Origin: Alviniconcha marisindica
Lineage: Eukaryota; Mollusca; Gastropoda; Provannidae
Direction of reading: 5' to 3'
DNA length: 64,000 nt
NCBI GenBank assembly: GCA_018857735.1
Contig: JABMCL010001779.1
Span: forward strand, 166,001 to 230,000
A model generated the notes under the pieces. The model was given only the letters and a program-made list of their open reading frames with translations. It did not search any database and was not told the origin of the DNA. Of the stretch, positions 40,431-55,200 are shown one piece after another (the stretch's first letter is position 1; the number at the start of each line of letters is the position of its first letter). Both the position numbers and the translations under genes were made by a program.

Positions 40431-43368
40431 CTAAATGAGGAAGGGAACAGGGTGGTCACTAGTAGAGCTGTAGAAGTAGCATAGACAGCCGTGTACCTGA
40501 CTGGTTACGGTGACTGACTGGTTTTGGCAAATCTAGCATGATCACTGTGTGTACTTTGCCCTCATTGCCAGCAGTGAAAGGGTTAAGTTTAGCAGCCTGC
40601 TGCATTCAGACTAGTTAAGACGTAGTGGAAACAAACTGACCGTGTTCCAACAATGTCTTAATTGTGTGGAAAATAACTTTGCCTCATTCATCTTTGCTGT
40701 GTGGTTATCCTCTATGCAAAGCAGTGTTTTCACACTTCGTCCAAGTCCTCAAAGTGCGCAAAATGTGCCAAAAGCATGGGCAGGTTTGCACAGGCTAGAG
40801 ATTCGCCGGCCAATTCATATTCGGAATCCGAAGACAGCGGGAGACTAAATCTCGAAGTTATCATGGTTTGTCCCAGTCCGTTTTTATTTGGTTATTGTTC
40901 TTTTTTTTCTCTCTCTCTCCCTTGTTTGTGCTGATCTTCTGTTGATGATGCTCAGAAGATTAAAAAGAATGCATGCTGAGCCTGAGCATGCAGTTATTTC
41001 TCTTCTGACGTTCTGTTTGTCATTTGATGAGTGCGATTAGCGATTGTTTCCACTGGCATTTGCCGTTCCTTTACTGGCTGGTTCTGTTTGTCATTTGATG
41101 AGTGCAGTTAGCAATTGGTTTCACTGGTATTGACTGTACCTTGACTGGCTGAGTTTGAATGCAGGAATAACGCAGTAAGTAATACATCTAATTTCTCCTG
41201 TATTTATTTACGCATGACATTTCACCGGGATGTTTGGTGTTTGCGGTTGTTGTAATTTAATGAAGTTTTATGGTTTGACGTGAATGTGTGATGAGTGTAA
41301 TTGGCACCACAAAACACTCCTTAGTGCAGTTGCATTGACACACGGCAGTAAAGTTGAAATTGTTGTTACCTACTGGGTCCCGTTTATATACATGTACCGA
41401 TTAGTTCCTGTGCAGCAGCAAGTGGGACAGAGAGGCATACACTGTAGAGAGATCAGAAGAAGTCATGTTTGAACAGTTGCAGAGTTTGACAGCTGTGGTT
41501 GTTAGCTCCAAGGGCCATTGCAGAGGTAGGCGCCGCACCTCAGCCGCAAGCCGCACAACAGCAAAACATCAAGATTTTTGTGGCGTTGCACTGTGCGCAA
41601 GAAAGTGGGAGCGGGGATAGCTCAGTGGTTAGAGCGAAGGACTCGTGATCGAAAGGTTGCGGGTTCAGATCCCTGCAGGAGTGGTGGGAGAATTTTCTTC
41701 TCCAGGGTCAACTTTCTGTGCTGACTCTAATTTCGGTATCCCTTCCACCCCTGTGTTACTCCCGTAGCACGTAAAAGATCCCCGTCATTCTGCCAAAAGT
41801 GCAGGTGGCAGGTTACAGCTTAACACGCATGCACCTTACGTATGTGGCTTTGCATGAAGTGACATGGTGCATGGGTGTGTGGTGTGCACAGAACGCGCCG
41901 AGATGGCAGCAGTTTCATGTGGCACCAGCCATGCCAGCACTGTAAGTACACCATTTCAGTGGATATTCAAAATTGCGCTATAAAAAGCTATTCACTCATA
42001 TAGAATCACATGCAAGTGCAGTGAGTCTGCTCGAGAGTGGAGAACAACAACATTACTTTGCTTGAATATGGTGCAGCCTCAGGCAAGGCATCTGGAAAGG
42101 ATATGTTGTGTTCTGAATCAGGTGGCGTGAAGAGCTGTTGCAGCCAATCGCAGCACAAACAACAGCACGGGTTGCACAATTGTGGATCGCACATAGCCCT
42201 CTGATTCAGAAGTGGCAAGTCTGGTTGACTTGTATTAAAACTGAGAAATCATTTAGATTAGAAAACACCACCCCATCGGCATGTAGATTTAGATCACAAT
42301 CTGTATGATTGCTATAGTGATGAGACAGGGCTTTGACCTAAAACCGAGAAACAATTTAGAATATAGTAAGTAAACATGGTGCTTAACGTCCACAGAAACC
42401 ATAAGGCTTATTAGGGACAGGGAGAATGGGGGGAAGGGGGTATGGAGGTGGGGGAAGAGGGAGAGTATTACCTATCGCTACACTGTCACCACCAGAATGA
42501 CCTGCATTAAGATGGGCAGCGATGAGGGCCATTTTAATGTTTCATTAATTGTGAGGAACAAAGTCACAAGACAGTGTCCACAAACCACAATTTTTGACAG
42601 GAGAAAGGAGAGCCGAATGGTATCAAAACGAGGTCCTTCCGCTTACCAGCCTAACACCTTACTGCTAGGCCAAACTGGCTCACCAATTTAGAATATGCAT
42701 CCCCCTGTATCTTTATACTGCAGTCAGTAGGACTGCTATGGCGGTGAGACAGGGCTTGGAAGGCAAGTGTGAGGCTGTTGGTCAATGTTCATTTGCATCG
42801 CCGAACGCCTGTCATTTGAGCACTGTCGCTTGTGTGTGCAAGTGAGCTGTGGTAGCCCACAGCAACACTTACGCCACGACACCTGTGGCTGTGCCAGGTC
42901 TTTTATGAGACCAAAAAACACACACACACACACGCATGCATGCATGTATGCACCCCCCCCCCCAACACATTGAAAAGAATAAGAAAATGCACACACATAA
43001 CTATATCTATTTTTTCACAAAAGAGGTGATGAAGTTGGGGGGTAGAGATTATCATTTGTTTCTGTAATTTACTTTCATTTCCAGCAAGATTCTGAGCATT
43101 CTGTATTACTTTTAGTTTTAGTTTTTTGTTTGTTTGTTTTGTTTTTTGTTAAGACTCTTTGATATTGTTCAAGAGACAAATAAGTTAGATTTCCCCAGCA
43201 GGTTAAATGCAGTTAATTGGAGTGCTTGCTGTTTTCCATATATATATAGATATATATATATATATATATAGTTTATTTATTTTTCTTACTGTTTTAGAGT
43301 TTTGCATCTGGCTTCATATTGAGGTTAAAACAATTGTTTAGTTTTTGCTAGAGTGAAAAAAAAGATAG

Positions 43369-43408
<40 letters not shown>

Positions 43409-43848
43409 ACCCGTGCGCGCGTGTGTGTGTGTGCACGCATGTTTGTGTGTGTGTGCATGAGTGTGTGTGCATATGAGAGAGAGAGAAAGTATGTGTGTGC
43501 ATATATGTGTGCGTGCGTGCATACATGTGGGGGGTGGGGAGGGGGGAGAGAGAGTGTGTGTATACACGTGCATGCATACATGCATGTAGGTTCATGCATA
43601 TGGATGTGTTTGCACACATGCATACATATCCCACTGTGATATCCAAACACACACAGCACAGGTCTTGCCACAAACAATTAGTACTGACACACATACTCTG
43701 CAACAAGAAAAGATCGCTTGACAGTGGAATCCGCAGACATATTCCGTTTCTTTGAACAAACCTTCAAAACTGCATATACCTATATTTTTTAACTGAACTG
43801 ACTCCACATAGTTTGGTATCATTTTGGAAACCAAAATCAGTTAGTTTA

Positions 43849-43915
<67 letters not shown>

Positions 43916-46753
43916 CCCCTCCCTCCCTCCCTCCCTCCCTCTGTGTTTTTGTTGTTGGTGTGTGTGTGTGCGTGTGTACCAGGTCTTGCTTTTTTTTTTT
44001 TAAAGAAGAAGTTGTATTGACAATGTCTGCATAAGTTACGTAAGGTGACCATGCATATTCTAAATCACTGCACCTTGTTGGCTGTTTGGCACTGCTTAGG
44101 CGGCAGCTGCGCTCTGCGTTGGATCTGGCAGCTTCTCGGATCCAGAAGACATTCCTGGATTTGCTCACTTTCTGGAACACAGTACGTTTGCTCATTCTTT
44201 CGCTGTGTGACTGGTGTCACTTTTGCACTGGGTAAATGGGAAAGAGCACGTTGAACAGAATAGGAAAATAAAAAAAGAGAAGCTTACAGTAAAGTATGAA
44301 TGAGTATAAATGTGGACGAATATGTTTATTAATACGTTTTTGTGCCATCGATTTGGGTGTGTTCGTTTTTGTTGATCGCTTTCATTTTTTTTATCGCTTT
44401 CTCCGCTCTTGGGCAGACTTGCTGTGCTCTTGTCGCATGTGATTCTAAATGAGTGGCTATTCTTTGTAGCGCATTTTTGAATATAATGATAATAAAGAGG
44501 ATTTCTAGAGCACCCATCTACCGCACAAGGTGGGAGCACAGGGCACTTTACAATAACACTATCAACACACACACATTTTACAGGGGGGGGGGGGGGGGGG
44601 GTAGGCACAGCTGTGAAAAACAGTTTAGAAATAGTTATTGAACAGGTGTGTCTTGAGGGCAGCTTTAAAAGAGGAGGCAGAATCAGAGCGTTGGAGTGTT
44701 TGAGGCAAATTGTTTCAAACAGATGGGCCAGTGTAAGAAAAAAAATCTTTCACCAAATGTTTTTGTGTTTATATGAGGGGTGACAAAGATGTGGATCGTA
44801 ATTGTCTTGCTGGAATATAAGGTTGAAGGAGATCAGACAGATAATGAGGGGCTGTTCCGGAGATGGAATGGAAGCAGATGGTTGAAATTGTATATTGTAT
44901 GCGATGTGTTACTGGTAGCCAATGCAGAGTTTCAAGAATAGGATGGATGTGGTCAGATTTCTTAGCTTTACACACAAGCCTTGCTGCTGCATTCTGATAT
45001 ATCAATTATCATGTGTCATGATATCCACCAAAGTGGTGTTCTTACAACACTGTTTGGTTGATACATGGCTGGTGCCACATGAAACTGTTACCATCTTGGC
45101 ACATTGTGAGTACACCATACTACCATGCACGGTGTCGTGTCACTTCATGCAAAACCACATACGTAGTGTGCATGCGCGTTTAGCTGTAACCAGCCATCTG
45201 CACTTTTGGCAGAATGACTGGGATATTTTACATGCTACTGCGGTTATATTGGGATGGAACAGATACTGAAAACAAAGTCAGCACAAAAAGCTGACCCTGG
45301 AATTTTTTTCTCTCCCGCCTCTGTTTTGGTGGGACTGCTCTACGTGTGTATAGAATATCATATTTAGGTTAATATGTATCATGTGAGCGCCTGAGGGTGT
45401 TGATGAGCGCATAATAAATGTACCTTATTATTATTATTATTATTATCACCCTTTTGTTTCCCACCCCAAAGGGAGGCTGGGGATGTCTAATGTCTCCATC
45501 CTGTCTGGAATCTTAGGGCTGTCATTTGATTCCCCTTTCCTATCTCCTCTCTTGTTTTTTCTGCCCAGTCTTCGTGTTGTTTCTGTCTTGTCATTTCTCT
45601 GCTAATGGTCCATTCTCCTGACTTTTTTCTGCCCAGTCTTCTGTTGTTTCTGTCTTGTCATTTGTCTGCTAATGGTCCATTCTCCTGACTTTTTTCTGCC
45701 CAGTCTTCGTGCTGTTTCTGTCTTGTCATTTGTCTGCTAATGGTCCATTCTCCTGACTTTTTTCCAGAAAACTCTCAAATATTTTTTGTTAAGGGTTATG
45801 CTTTTTTGTATGGCTGTTGTTGAGCAGCGAGGAGATGATAGTTGGTAGGTGGTATGTGCAGCTTGCTGCCATATGGCTCTGGTATTTGCCATTATGCATT
45901 TATATAACATTTTTTAATTTTGTATTGTGTCTGTCCATTCCTTTTTTATATTTTTCTTTAACCTGGTGTCGATAAATTAGACGGAAAGGTCAACAATACC
46001 AGCATGTCCTAGCCTTATGTGCTCTTTTAACAGGGGTAATATTGAAGGGACTAACTCTGCGAAAATTTGTGTCTAACGTTTGTATATGTACATTTTATGT
46101 TTGTGAAGTGATCGGTTTTGGAGACTGACTTGACAGAGGGTTGATGTATATGTGCTAGAGTTTAGAAATGTGTGTTTGCTTATGGCCTGAGTTTGACTGT
46201 CCTGAGGTGACCCTGTGTGGTTGACAGGATGTTAAAATCCAGCTACTACTACTACTTTCGTTTCCAGTGGTCTTCATGGGCAGCAAGAAATACAAGAAAG
46301 AAAATGCCTTTGATGACTTCATTGCCAAACATGGTGGAGACAACAACGCGTGGACAGACACAGAGAGGGTAACTAGAAGTAGAAACCCGTGCTGTGTTCA
46401 AAATAACCATGCTGTGTTATGTATATATATATATATAGGTGTTATCAGTATGGATCTTTTCTGTAGTAGGTGGTGTGCATGCTTTTTTGGTGTGTGTGTG
46501 TGTGTGTGTGCGCACACACAGAGACGGACACAGACAGGGTACTAGAAATAGAAACCTGTGACGTGTTCAATATAAGTATGGTGTGTTACGTATATAGGTG
46601 TTGTCAGTAGGGATCTTTTCTTTGGTTTGTGGTAGATTTTTTTGGTGCGTGTGTGTGTGTGTGTGCACGTATGTGCTCTTGAATCCTTGCGTGAGGGGAA
46701 AAACATGTGTGGTAAAAAACCTCAGATGACAAGAGTCCCAAATCAGGGCATGA

Positions 46754-46800
<47 letters not shown>

Positions 46801-49800
46801 ATAATATAATGATAATTCTCCTCAACCATCTCCCCTCCTCTCCCCTCCCCCCCCCTCCCCCCCCCCCCCCGATGTAACCGTAATGGTTGACTGGGCGTAA
46901 AACACAAAGTTACTTACCTACTTACCTTCCCCCCCACACACACCCTACCCTATTAAAAAATGTCTTTCAAGGAGCCTGTTTGCGGATTGTTTCAGACCAC
47001 CTTTTTCTTTGATGTGCACAAGACCTACTTCCGCAAGGCTCTGGACATGTTTGCCCAGTTCTTCATCTCCCCACTGTTCCTCAAGACCAGTGTGGACCGA
47101 GAGATCATGGCTGTGGACAATGGTAGGCACAACACTCTCGAGCGCAGTGAGTCTGCTCGAGAGCGGAGACTAGCGCTATATAAGCAATCATCATCAAAAA
47201 CACTGCTAGCCTCCTCTGTTGTGTCTGGTCTAGGGAAGACAACTCCCGTGCTTTATAGATGTTTCCCGTTGGGTAGATGAGTAAAAAATGGCGCTCCTGT
47301 TTATCGTTATGAGTGTTTGTCGGGTGTTGCTGACTAAAATGAACTTCTGGGCTTTATAGTTGTTTCCCTTTGGGCAGACAAGTAAAAAAAAAATGGCGCT
47401 CCTGTTTATCGTTATGAGTGTTTGTCAGGTGTTGCTGACTAAAAGGAACTTCTGTGCTTTGTAGTTGTTTCCCTTTGGGCAGACGAGTAAAAAAAATGGC
47501 GCTCATGTTTATTGTTATGACTGTTTGTCAGGTGTTGCTGACTAAAAGGAACTTCTGGGATTTATAGTTGTTTACCTTTAGGCAGACAAGTAAAAAAAAT
47601 GGCGCTCATGTTTATCGTTATGACTGTTTGTCAGGTGTTGCTGACTAAAAGGAACTTCTGTGCTTTATAGTTGTTTACCTTTGGGCAGACCAGTAAAAAA
47701 ACGGCACTCATGTTTATTGTTATGAGTGGTTGTCAGGTGTTGCTGACTAAAAGGAACTTCTGGGATTTATAGTTGTTTACCTTTGGGCAGACCAGTAAAA
47801 AAACGGCACTCATGTTTATTGTTATGAGTGGTTGTCAGGTGTTGCTGACTAAAAGGTACTTCTGTGCTTTATAGTTGTTTCCCTTTGGTGAGACAAGTAA
47901 AAAATGGCGCTCATGTAATGACTGGTTATCAGGTGTTGCTGACTAAAAGGCACTGCTGTGCTTTGTAGTTGTTTCCCTTTGAGCAGACGAGTAAAAAATG
48001 GCGCTCATGTTTATCGTTATGACTGTTTGTCAGGTGTTGCTGACTAAAATGAACTTCTGTGCTTTATAGTTGTTTCCCTTTGGGCAGACGAGTAAAAGAA
48101 ATGGCGCTCATGTTATGACTGTCAGGTGTTGCTGCTCCTAATGGAAGATGAAAGAAGAGGCATTTGTCTTGGGGACATCAAGATGACAGTTGCAGCTGCT
48201 CTGAATGGAAGATGGAAGGAGAAGCATTTGTCTTGGGGACATCAAGATGACAATTGCAGCTGCTCTGAATGGAAGATGGAAGGAGAAGCATTTGTCTTGG
48301 GGACATCAAGATGACAATTGCAGCTGCTCTGAATGGAAGATGGAAGGAGAAGCATTTGTCTTGGGGACATCAAGATGACAATTGCAGCTGCTCTGAATGG
48401 AAGATGGAAGGAGAAGCATTTGTCTTGGGGACATCAAGATGACAATTGCAGCTGCTCTGAATGGAAGATGGAAGGAGAAGCATTTGTCTTGGGGACATCA
48501 AGATGACAGTTGCAGCTGCTCTGAATGGAAGATGGAAGGAGAAGCATTTGTCTCGGGGACATCAAGATGACAATTGCAGCTGCTCTGAATGGAAGATGGA
48601 AGGAGAAGCATTTGTCTGACTGTGATGCTGAATGGGGCAAAAACATCGGCATTCATTTTGTCTCTGACACTACTTGTGTATTTTTTTGTATTTTTTTCGT
48701 TGCAGAGTTTCAAACGATACTGCCCAACGATAACGACCGATACCACCAGTTGATAGGAGCGCTGGCTTTCATTGGCAATCCGCTCTCGCGATTTCTGTGT
48801 GGTGGGTATATTATGTTGTGCCAGAGAGGGTACATATACTAAGGTAATGCAATCCTTTCTCTGAAATGCAAGCAGTGTCACAGAGAGTCGTGTCCCTTTG
48901 TAATTTGCCGAGTGGCTAACAGAAAAGACTAATGTATGGTCTTTGCTAGCTGATGGCTGACTGCATAAAGAGGATGTATTTGTAGTGTATATATATCTTT
49001 TAAAGCCAAACTGAAAATCTTCCTCTTCTCACAGTTTTTTCGCCCCAACTAATACTTTCTGCTACAGTCATTTGTGTGTGCGTGTGTGTGTTGTTGTTGT
49101 TGTGTGTGTGTGTGTGTGCATGCGCGTGCATGTAGGATGTATACAGATCAGTGTCATACACATTTGAATTCATTGTGGTTTTTATTAGTGTTTGGGGTTG
49201 TTTTTTGTATAATACTTTATGTGGGTTGTTTGGGTGGGACTGTGCTCTACGTGTGTATAGAATATCCTATTTAGGTTAATATGTACCATGTGAGCGCTCA
49301 GGGCGTTGATGAGCGCAGGATAAATGGACATTATTATTATTATAGTGTCTTTGCTATGAGTGAACAAATTTGCAAAGAGGGAAGGGAATGACATGGAGTA
49401 TGATTATGATATCTTCGTTCTGAGGCAGGTATTCGTGATGGCTACGATTAAACTGTCGTATATTTATAAAACCGTAGTTTGTTTTGAATGTGCTAGTTGA
49501 GTGATTGCTCTTTTTGGGTGATCTTCCGTGATTTCTTGGTGTGGCTTTGTGGGTAAAAAAAACCCCAGTTAGCGAGTGAATACATGGAATATTATATACC
49601 TTGTAATTTGGGACTTTACATATGATCTCCCCAATGCCCCCCCCCCCCCAACCCTTCCCCACCTCTGTGGTGAAATCAAGAGTTAGTATTAATATTGGCG
49701 TGTTTGTTTGTATGTGTGTGCTGATGTGATGTGACATGAGTACGCGCCCATTTATAATTTATGCGATTTTATATTTGTATTATAGATTTTTGTGCAGCAT

Positions 49801-50690
49801 AATTTGTCTGTGTTCAGAGTTTTTGCAAACGCAAATGTTTGGGCGTTCTTTTACATGTTCTTAAATTAATGAGCCTTATATTGGTTAAGCTGAATTGCCC
49901 TGTGAGGGATGATTAAAGTTTTTTTGTTTTGACCAGGAGAATGTTCTGTAGGGTTTTCGTATGGTTGCAAAGTGTAGAAAGTTGCTGACTTCAGAGTTCT
50001 TCTTGTTTACGTTTTAATTTGGTCGTCGACAGGCAACAAACAAACCTTGAAAGTCGTCCCTGAAGAGAAAGGCATCGATGTGTACGGTCGACTGCGGGAC
50101 TTCTACAAGCGCATATATTCCGCTCACTACATGACGCTCGTCGTTCAAGCCCCAGGTGAGCAAGACTGAAGGGAAATTTGTTGTTGCTGTTGTTTTTCTT
50201 GCTGTAAACGTGTCAGCTGTTGTGTTTGCCAGGTCTCTCGCCTTTATCCCACACCGTTTTGATCTAGGTGGATACGGGGGACGCAAGTTAGCTTGAAAAT
50301 TGGCAACCCCTGACAACTATCAAAAAGGCTCATTACTTTTATGATGCTAAGCCTGGGTTTGTGTCAACCAGTAATTTCCAGTATTTTTCCAGTTAAGATC
50401 AGTGTGAGGGGAGGAGGGGGGGGTGGGGAATCAGCAATTGTCGGTTGTATTGACTGTTATTTTGTTTGACCGGTTCTTCCCAAAGATGAATTAAAACAAA
50501 TCACAGAAAGAGTGTGTGTGTGCATGCGTGTGTGCCTGCATGCATGTGTGGTAGTAGTACAGACAGCCGTGTATCTGACCAGTTACAGTAATTGACCAGA
50601 TTCCGTGAACCACATTCACCACCTTACAGACGTCACACCATTTTGAAAAACGTCCTACACAATCACTGTAAACTAAAGACTTGCTTGGGG

Positions 50691-50738
<48 letters not shown>

Positions 50739-51999
50739 CGTTGGGTTCTTGTTAAATTTAGGCATGTAGTAAAAGGATCTCTCCCCTAGGGTCCTCCTGC
50801 CCATCCTCGGAACACAGAATATCTGAGCATCCAAGGCCGAGGTTGAGTGTAGCATTTAGAGTTAAAATAGCATTTTTATTCAAAGAAAACTCAAACTCTA
50901 AAACTTTAATACTCAATGACAGTAGCATTAGGTCCATTTGGACCTATCTAACAGCCAGTCCTTGCTATACTCCAAACACAAATAAACACGACAACACCAC
51001 AAACAAATATTGTAAGCACGATTAAGCAATGCAGCTTCATAGCTCCTACAAATGTGCAGAAACATCAGAATTAACTTTCTTTCATCGTGGGCATACATGT
51101 ATACATCACTCAGTTTTTTTGGCAAACACGCGATTCAAACAAATACGTCCAAATTTGACGAAAGGTTATTCTGAGACATATATTTGTGCCGATTACATTT
51201 GAAACAAGGAAGAGAAAAAACATGATTTTATTTTTTGTGGCAGGGAGTTCCAGAGGGATGCTCCAGCAAAGGATATGCTAGTTTTAAATACGTCAAGAGA
51301 ACCACACTGAGGAAGCCTCAGTGGCCCACTTGATAGGACTGGGGAAGATAACAGACAGAGTGAACATACAAACAAAGCTTGGACCATAGTTTAAAAAACA
51401 AATCCTTCCCAAAGTGTTACCTGAAGAACAGGTCACTCCATATATGCATTCTTGTTGACAGCATGTACCCAGAAAGGGACAGAATCTATTTTTGGGTCAT
51501 GATGCAGAGTCCCCTAGATGCTGCGCAATTGGCATTTGTCGTCGTTGTCTTTATTTGTTTGCCTGTCACGAAATGACAGATTGGTGGAGAGTCATTGTCT
51601 TTATTTGTTTGCCTGTCATGAAATGACAGATTAGTGGAGAGTCATTGTCTTTATTTATTTGCCTGTCACAAAATGGTGGATTGGTGGATGACCTTTTGCA
51701 TTGCAGAGACCCTGGATGACCTGCAGGACTTGGTGTACGACCTGTTTGAGGATATACCAAACAAGTAAGTTTTGTCTCAGTGGTGGCCGTTTACACAAGT
51801 GAAAATGTCCAGGCTGAGTGGGGAATACTGCGTTTATATATTTAACAGGTTATTTATGGCGCCCCATCTCGTGAGAGCCCGGAGTGCTTACAAAGACATG
51901 GATATATGCTCATTTTATCACACATGTATGCATGCACGCACACACACATGTATGCATGCACACACACACACACACACACACATGCCTGCATGCACACAT

Positions 52000-52044
<45 letters not shown>

Positions 52045-52161
52045 CACGCATGCACATACACATACACTCAAAAAAACACTCAAAAACACACCCACACACA
52101 CACTCAAAAACACATTCACACGCACTCATGCATGCATGTGTTCGTGTGCACCCACATGCAT

Positions 52162-52226
<65 letters not shown>

Positions 52227-55200
52227 CCCAGACCCCCTAGTTTTCAGGGTTGTTCCTTTGAAGCAGTTCCCGTGCCTGATAATATCTTGATTTTGCTATC
52301 TAGATTTGTGTATGACCATGAGTCAGTTGACAAGTTTCTCTTTCCTCACGGAGCCAGTCACTGGCTGCTGTAGTTGATGTGTTTCTTTCCATTTTCAGCC
52401 AGGTGCCACCCCTTTGCTTTGCTGAACACAAGGTATATATATATGCTTTAACCGTAACTTATTCTTTGTGACGAAAGTGACATGTTTAGTGACAAGGTTT
52501 TAACCCTTTCACTGCAGTGGTGTCAATTGAGAATGACCTCTAGAAGAGCAAAATTTGAAATCCTTAGACAATTTGTGTTTTTTTCCCCGCATTAGCATGT
52601 AAATGGGTTTTCATAAAAGCGCAGTGTTGAAATTAGACGTGTTATAGTACCGGAAAATATGCTGTTCGCAGGCGTGCGCGTGCATTTTTCAGCCCAAAAA
52701 TTTGACAGGCTGGGGCAGTGAACGGATTAATCATCCAATGACGAAATAAGTTTTTGATTGGCTTGACTTAATCAAACACAATCATGCAATTCCAAAAAGT
52801 GACAGATGATCTCAGACTGGTTTAATCCAAACCAAATTTCCTGAGCTTGGGTCAGCCCAGTATTTTGGAATTGCACGAGTTTGAGAGTGAGTCAGGCCAC
52901 TAGTTTATTTCGTTATTGGATGGTTAAAACCTTGTATCTAAATGGGTGCTGTTGTTTTTATTTTAGTTTTATTTTAACACTCTTAAAGACTTAATTAATT
53001 TGTAAGTCTTCTGTGAACACCTCCAAAGTTGTAGTTATTACTGTTATGGAAAGGATCCCATTAGAGTTAGACTTAGAAAACTGGCATGTCTCTTTTTGCA
53101 GGAAGCCAAATCAAAGTAAACTTGCATGCCTCTTTTTGCAGAAAACTAAATCAAGGTAAACTTGCATGTCTTTTTGCAGGAAACCAAATCAAGGCAAACA
53201 CGTTAGTTGAGTTGCAGGCTTCCATTATGCGTTTGCGACAAGTCGAGGCAGAATGTTTACAGAATTCAAAGTTTCTTTTGGAAGACGTTTGTCTGTAACC
53301 AGGGAACTTATCATTTATTCTACATTCAGTCTCGTCATATGTTGATATAAATAATGGTGCCAGCATTCTGTTCCGTAAGGTTTATGCAGATTTAGACTGC
53401 TTTGCGCTTTGCCAGCTTGTGGCCTGCACTGAACGCTGACTTGACCCTGTCTTTCTTCAGGACCCGTTTGTTCCGAGGAACTTCCACAAACTGTACAAAG
53501 GTATGAGCTAGGTCTTCCTAAAAAAGATTGTCTCAGTTGCCAGTCACATTCCCCTCCCCACACACCCACCCACCCGTTTCTATCAACCTGCCTTTGTCAG
53601 TGTGTGCATGCTGCACATCGTGTGTGTGTGTGTGTGCATGTGGGTGTGGGTGCATGCGTGTGTGTGCATGCATGTGTTTGTGTGTTTGTGTACTGACGGT
53701 GGTGTGTGTGGAGTGAACAAGCTGTATACCTGCTGCTGTTCAGTGATGTATGTAGAGTGGACAAGTTGTGCATGTGCTGGTGTCCAGTGATGTGCATGGG
53801 GTGAACACGATGTGTCTGTTCTGTTGTCCAGAGATGTGTGTGGGGTGAACAAGATGTGTCCATTCTGTTGTCCAGTGATGTGTGTGGGGTGAACAGATGT
53901 GTCCATTCTGTTGTCCAGTGATGTGTGGGGTGAACACGATGTGCGTTCATGTTAAAAAGATTGTTTTTTGTTTCCTAGTTGTGGGGTCAGTTGATGTGTG
54001 CGGGGTGAACAAGATGTGTCCATTCTGTTGTCCAGTGATGTGTGTGGGGTGAACGAGATGTGTCCATTCTGTTCAGTGATGTGTGTGGGGTGAACAAGAT
54101 GTGTCCATTCTGTTGTCCAGTGATGTGTGTGGGGTGAACATGATGTGTCCATTCTGTTGTCCAGTGATGTGTGTGGGGTGAACACAATGTGTCCGTTCTG
54201 TTGTCCAGTGATGTATGTGGGGTGAACAAGATGTGTCCGTTCTGTTGTCCAGTGATTCCCATGGAGGACTGCCAGCGGCTGGACATCTGCTGGTCATTGC
54301 CAGCAGTCTACAAGCGATTCAAGTCAGTATGTCACGGTCCATGGTCTCAGCCAGTTTGTACAGCTTTTGTGCTTGATCTTATTTAGATTTGTAAAGTAGC
54401 TGACCTGTGCTTAAATCTTTATCCTTGTGTAATAGAGTATTATCATTCATCCAGAGTATTATCATTCATCAGCTTTCAATGCCGACTCTCTTTTTGGTGT
54501 TTGTGCCATCCCTGTGAACGAGTGCATGCATTAAAATATGTGTGCACGTTAAAAATCCCAATCACCAGATGCACAAAAACACAACACGCACCAGGTCAAT
54601 TCTCGAAGGCAGAACACGGCCGCCTGAGTGGCAGGGGAATTGGAAGCGGTCCCATCCTCAATTCATTACCGCAAAAATGGCTGCCCTACCTCCATAAAAA
54701 GAGGGACGCAGGAGAGGAAGATAGCCATTGGGTCTCTGTTTCGCACAGCTGCTGAAAGAGCAAGTTGCAGAGTACACAGGCTGCTTCACAGTGGCAGGAT
54801 CCCCACCTCCTTTAACATTCGTTGTTCTGGCGGGGGCCGATGGTCTCTTCGGTCTTTGCGCTTGGGACCAGCTCCTCTTAGGAACCTGACACTCCCCCCC
54901 CCCCCCTTTCCCCCATCCCCATTATACCGCACATGGTCTCTGTGCACATTAAACCCTACAGTTCATTCCTAAAGACATTCAGAGCCCAGGAGCTGTGTGA
55001 CTAGGCTGTGTGTAGCTTCTGTGGACGTTGAGCATCGTGAACGAAAGGAAGAAGACGAAGTAGTCACTTTCAGGAGAGAGAGAGAGCCAGGCCAAAGAGG
55101 CCAGACTGTGCAGCATGTCGACCCCCATCCCCCATCCCTAATAAGCTGTATGTGGCTTCTGTGGATGTTAAGCACCATGAAAGAAAGAAAGAAGAAGTAG

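Noticed and set aside
40701..40934. Frame with CAKCAK and acidic Ser-rich stretch resembling a nardilysin-like acidic exon
   Set aside because: Phase and motif do not fit between nardilysin exons 3 and 4, whose direct join gives the conserved sequence.
41611..41685. tRNA gene
   Set aside because: A and B boxes are present, but the sequence does not fold into a full tRNA with acceptor stem and it continues into a SINE body.
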